From RPQJ01 sp963698735 (GTDB lineage Bacteria > Pseudomonadota > Gammaproteobacteria > Steroidobacterales > Steroidobacteraceae): a stretch of 64,000 nt of DNA. Below the pieces are notes generated by a model, which searched no databases, was not told the origin of the DNA, and saw only the letters and a program-made list of their open reading frames with translations. Shown piece after piece: positions 61,997 through 64,000 of this stretch. The stretch is from assembly GCA_963698735.1 (NCBI GenBank), contig CAVOSA010000020.1, positions 84,037 to 148,036 of the forward strand, given 5' to 3'. Both the position numbers and the translations under genes were made by a program. The stretch's first letter is position 1. Each line of letters starts with the position of its first letter.

Positions 61997-63144
61997 TGCT
62001 GCACTCCTGCTGTTACGAGGCTCGCGGAGGCTGCGGGCTTCGCGTGCTGCGGGCTCGTCAGCGCCTCCATGAATGCAACCAGGTCGGAGATCTGGTCTTC
62101 CGTGAGGTTCAGCGGCCGGATGCCGCCGCTCAGGAAGTCATTGACCCGCTCGCCCTTGTTGGTCACGCCGCCATTGTTGTAGTGCACGACCACGTCGCGC
62201 AGCGTCGCGAGGCTGCCGTCATGCATGTACGGCGCGGTGACTGCGGTATTGCGCAGTGTCGGTGTCTTGAAGGCGCCCAGCTCGTCGAGGCTGTCGGTGA
62301 CGGCAAAGCGGCCGAGTTCGGATGACGACGGATCCGACAGCACCGCCTTGTCCACGTCGATGCCCCTGGCCTTCGCCTCGAGGAACTTCGGCGCGATCTG
62401 CGGCACCTTGTCCTGGATGCGGTTGATGCCGACGCCGACGTTGTGGAAGCGGTTGTCGGTGAAGAGCGCGTGATCCTGCTCGATGGTGTGGCAGGAAACG
62501 CACCGACCGTCCTGCAGGAACACCTGGAAGCCGCGCACCGCGGCCTCGCTCATCGCGGTCTTGTCGCCCCCGAAATAGTACTTGTCGAACGGTGAATCAC
62601 CCGCAACCAGGGTGCGCTCGAAGCTGGCGATCGCCTGCTTCACGTGCTCCATCGTGATCGCGGCCGGCGCGACGCCGAAGGCCTTCTGGAACATCCCGAC
62701 GTAGGCCGGATCCGTTCGCACGATCGCCAGGATCGGCTCGTGATTGGGCAAACCCATCTCGATCGGGTTCACGAACGGATGCTGCGACTGGTCCTCGAGG
62801 TCGGCCGAGCGGCCGTCCCAGAACTGCCGGGCGAAGTACGCGGCGTTCACCACGGTCGGGGCGTTGCGGGTGCCCGTCAGCTTCCTGATGCCTTCGGAGG
62901 TCTTGAGTGGGCTGTCGGTAAACGCCTTGCCGGCGTCATGGCAGGTGGCGCAGCTCACTTCTCCGGTCGAGCTGAAGCGCTTGTCATTGAACAGCGTGCT
63001 GCCCAGGGCGATCTTCTCGGGCGTCATCGGGTTGCTGGCAGGCACGGGCAACGGCGGCAGGCCGAGCGGCGCAGAAAAAGCGAGGGCTACGGGGAGCCCC
63101 GCTGCAGCCAACAACGCCCAGAGCAACGTGGGGTGACGTTTCAT
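61993..63144 (-). CDS. dihaem cytochrome c peroxidase (CCP/MauG family)
   Basis: 383 residues. It has a signal peptide (1-22) and two haem c motifs: CATCH near residue 75 (STGEVSCATCHDAGKAFTD) and CVSCH near 220. The CCP landmarks are GTRNAPTVVNAAYF, FWDGRSADLEDQ, MHDGSLATLRDVVVHYN and the C-terminal helix. It would reduce peroxide or act like MauG in the periplasm. It is the first gene of the operon with metallophosphoesterase and SoxA-like cytochrome. A weak purine stretch precedes ATG 63144. Confidence 0.9.
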   Translation of the reverse strand: MKRHPTLLWALLAAAGLPVALAFSAPLGLPPLPVPASNPMTPEKIALGSTLFNDKRFSSTGEVSCATCHDAGKAFTDSPLKTSEGIRKLTGTRNAPTVVNAAYFARQFWDGRSADLEDQSQHPFVNPIEMGLPNHEPILAIVRTDPAYVGMFQKAFGVAPAAITMEHVKQAIASFERTLVAGDSPFDKYYFGGDKTAMSEAAVRGFQVFLQDGRCVSCHTIEQDHALFTDNRFHNVGVGINRIQDKVPQIAPKFLEAKARGIDVDKAVLSDPSSSELGRFAVTDSLDELGAFKTPTLRNTAVTAPYMHDGSLATLRDVVVHYNNGGVTNKGERVNDFLSGGIRPLNLTEDQISDLVAFMEALTSPQHAKPAASASLVTAGVQQ

Positions 63145-63222
63145 GGCGATGGTCCCTCCGCGGGCCAGAGGATCCAGGCGCCCGACAATTCCCTGCTGGG
63201 AGCCGGATCGTTTCGAATCGCC

Positions 63223-63999
63223 TCAACCTTGAGCCGACCCCGCGCCGCCCGCAATACTGGCTTGCCACAAATTGAGCTGGGCGAGCCCGACCCGTCCCGC
63301 CGCTGCTGGCTGTGGTGCCCAGCCCTCCCCACATCCGAGCTCCGGCCCGACGGCCAACGCCCCGGGTACGGGATCGTCAGCAAAATAGCGGCTGCGGGCG
63401 ATGACCACCGGGATCTGCAGCGCGCTCGCCGCCTGCAGTCCGGCAGGCGAGTCTTCGATGGCGACAGTGGCCGTGGCCGGCAACTTCAAGCGTTGCAGTG
63501 CCAGCCGATACGCCTGTGGATCGGGCTTCTTGACCGGCGCGTCCTCCGCGCACACGATTGCTGCGAACCGCTCGCGCCACTGCGGGCCGAGGTTCGCTGA
63601 GAGCAAGGCTGCAACGTTGCCATCGCTGCTCGTCGTAACGATTGCCATGCGCACGCCGGATGCGGCGCAGTCGACGAAAAGTTCCCGAACGCCAGGACGA
63701 AGCGGCAGTGCGCCGCTGGCCACGAGGTCCGCATAGCGCCGGTTCTTCGCCTCGTGGATGCGCCGGGCCAGCGCGATGCGCTCATCGAGCTCCTGCGGTG
63801 CCCACGATTGCGACTGCATGTCGTGCAGCAGTCGCTCGACACCGCCAGTGACGCGCAGCAGCTCGCCGTAGCGGTGTTCGTCCCAGCGCCAGGGAATGCC
63901 AAGCTGCTCGAAGGCAGCGTTGAACGCGACGAGGTGACCGTCGCGCTCGGTTTCGGCGAGCGTGCCGTCGACGTCCCAGAGGACGGCCTGCAACCTCAC
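63223..63999 (-). CDS. HAD-superfamily hydrolase, CbbY-like (may start outside the window)
   Basis: A 258-residue haloacid-dehalogenase phosphatase: motif I AVLWDVDGTLAETERDGH, motif II region VTTSS, motif III KKPDPQAY and motif IV EDSPAGLQAA, with a helical C1 cap. The order and the FNAAFEQLGIPWRWDEHRYG cap match CbbY/CbbZ-type phosphatases, which often act on phosphoglycolate or xylulose-bisphosphate. GTG 63999 is the last possible codon in the window, so a start further upstream cannot be excluded. Confidence 0.85.
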   Translation of the reverse strand: MRLQAVLWDVDGTLAETERDGHLVAFNAAFEQLGIPWRWDEHRYGELLRVTGGVERLLHDMQSQSWAPQELDERIALARRIHEAKNRRYADLVASGALPLRPGVRELFVDCAASGVRMAIVTTSSDGNVAALLSANLGPQWRERFAAIVCAEDAPVKKPDPQAYRLALQRLKLPATATVAIEDSPAGLQAASALQIPVVIARSRYFADDPVPGALAVGPELGCGEGWAPQPAAAGRVGLAQLNLWQASIAGGAGSAQG

Positions 64000-64000
64000 G

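Overview
The window is GC-rich chromosomal DNA, probably from a gammaproteobacterium (a Steroidobacteraceae/Nevskiales-type lineage is my guess; no rRNA or ribosomal-protein gene is present to confirm it). Supporting signs are a PEP-CTERM exosortase substrate, OmpA-family and DUF3187/DUF3943/DUF3108 envelope proteins, large TolB-like/TPR proteins and DUF885, cyanophycinase and ScyD/E-type secreted proteins. No CRISPR array, replication origin or complete insertion sequence was seen.

Layout. 0-0.8 kb: a chimera of two gene fragments. 0.8-12.3 kb: mostly intact envelope and signalling genes (serine hydrolase, PEP-CTERM protein, OmpA-like porin, nine-TM PAS-GGDEF-EAL protein, PgpA, then DUF3943, DUF3187, DUF3108 and a beta-barrel protein). 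12.3-17.1 kb: a class II aldolase divergent from a PhyH dioxygenase, enoyl-CoA hydratase, acyl-CoA synthetase (two frameshifts) and NTF2-like protein, which look like a CoA-thioester catabolic set. 17.1-36.3 kb: secreted and lipid-related genes (cyanophycinase, glyoxalase-like protein, HAF-repeat lipoprotein, MFS, DUF885, DUF2092, RIO kinase, sterol-desaturase-like enzyme, ScyD/E-like protein, a low-GC Baeyer-Villiger-type monooxygenase) mixed with debris: a truncated dehydratase, an IS256-family remnant, a ParE remnant and a duplicated glyoxalase locus. 36.3-40.5 kb: M1 aminopeptidase and a transglycosylase-like lipoprotein, both frameshifted. 40.5-48.6 kb: an accessory patch with two HigBA modules, BrnTA, VapBC, two small membrane proteins and a spermidine-dehydrogenase-like flavoprotein. 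48.6-59.1 kb: three paralogous TolB-like/TPR genes, an SDR, a DUF3303 protein and an alkylsulfatase-like metallo-beta-lactamase. 59.2 kb: intact tRNA-Phe. 59.5-64 kb: AbrB/PIN pair, DksA/TraR-type protein, a SoxA-like cytochrome/metallophosphoesterase/dihaem peroxidase operon and a HAD hydrolase.

The main discovery candidate is a structured repeat stacked along the accessory region. The 3' half of tRNA-Phe, cut at its anticodon loop, recurs at about 42.17, 43.07, 48.40 and 56.73 kb, with decayed copies near 24.60 and 17.15 kb, always in the orientation of the intact gene at 59.22 kb. On one side the copies carry a GATAGTCCGCGGGT motif ending exactly 38 bp before the tRNA CCA end in four cases, including the intact locus. 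On the other side they carry GACCGAAC/CCGAACCG iterons with near-invariant geometry (8-10-8-5-8, then 8-5-8, with block starts 103-104 bp apart). This is what serial insertion of a family of integrative elements into tRNA-Phe would leave. No integrase lies in any segment, and the segments carry cassette-like cargo; one of about 0.9 kb holds only brnTA.

At least eleven apparent frameshifts interrupt otherwise recognisable genes between 15 and 50 kb. They may be true decay or indel errors in the assembly, so those genes are annotated as broken with both possibilities stated.
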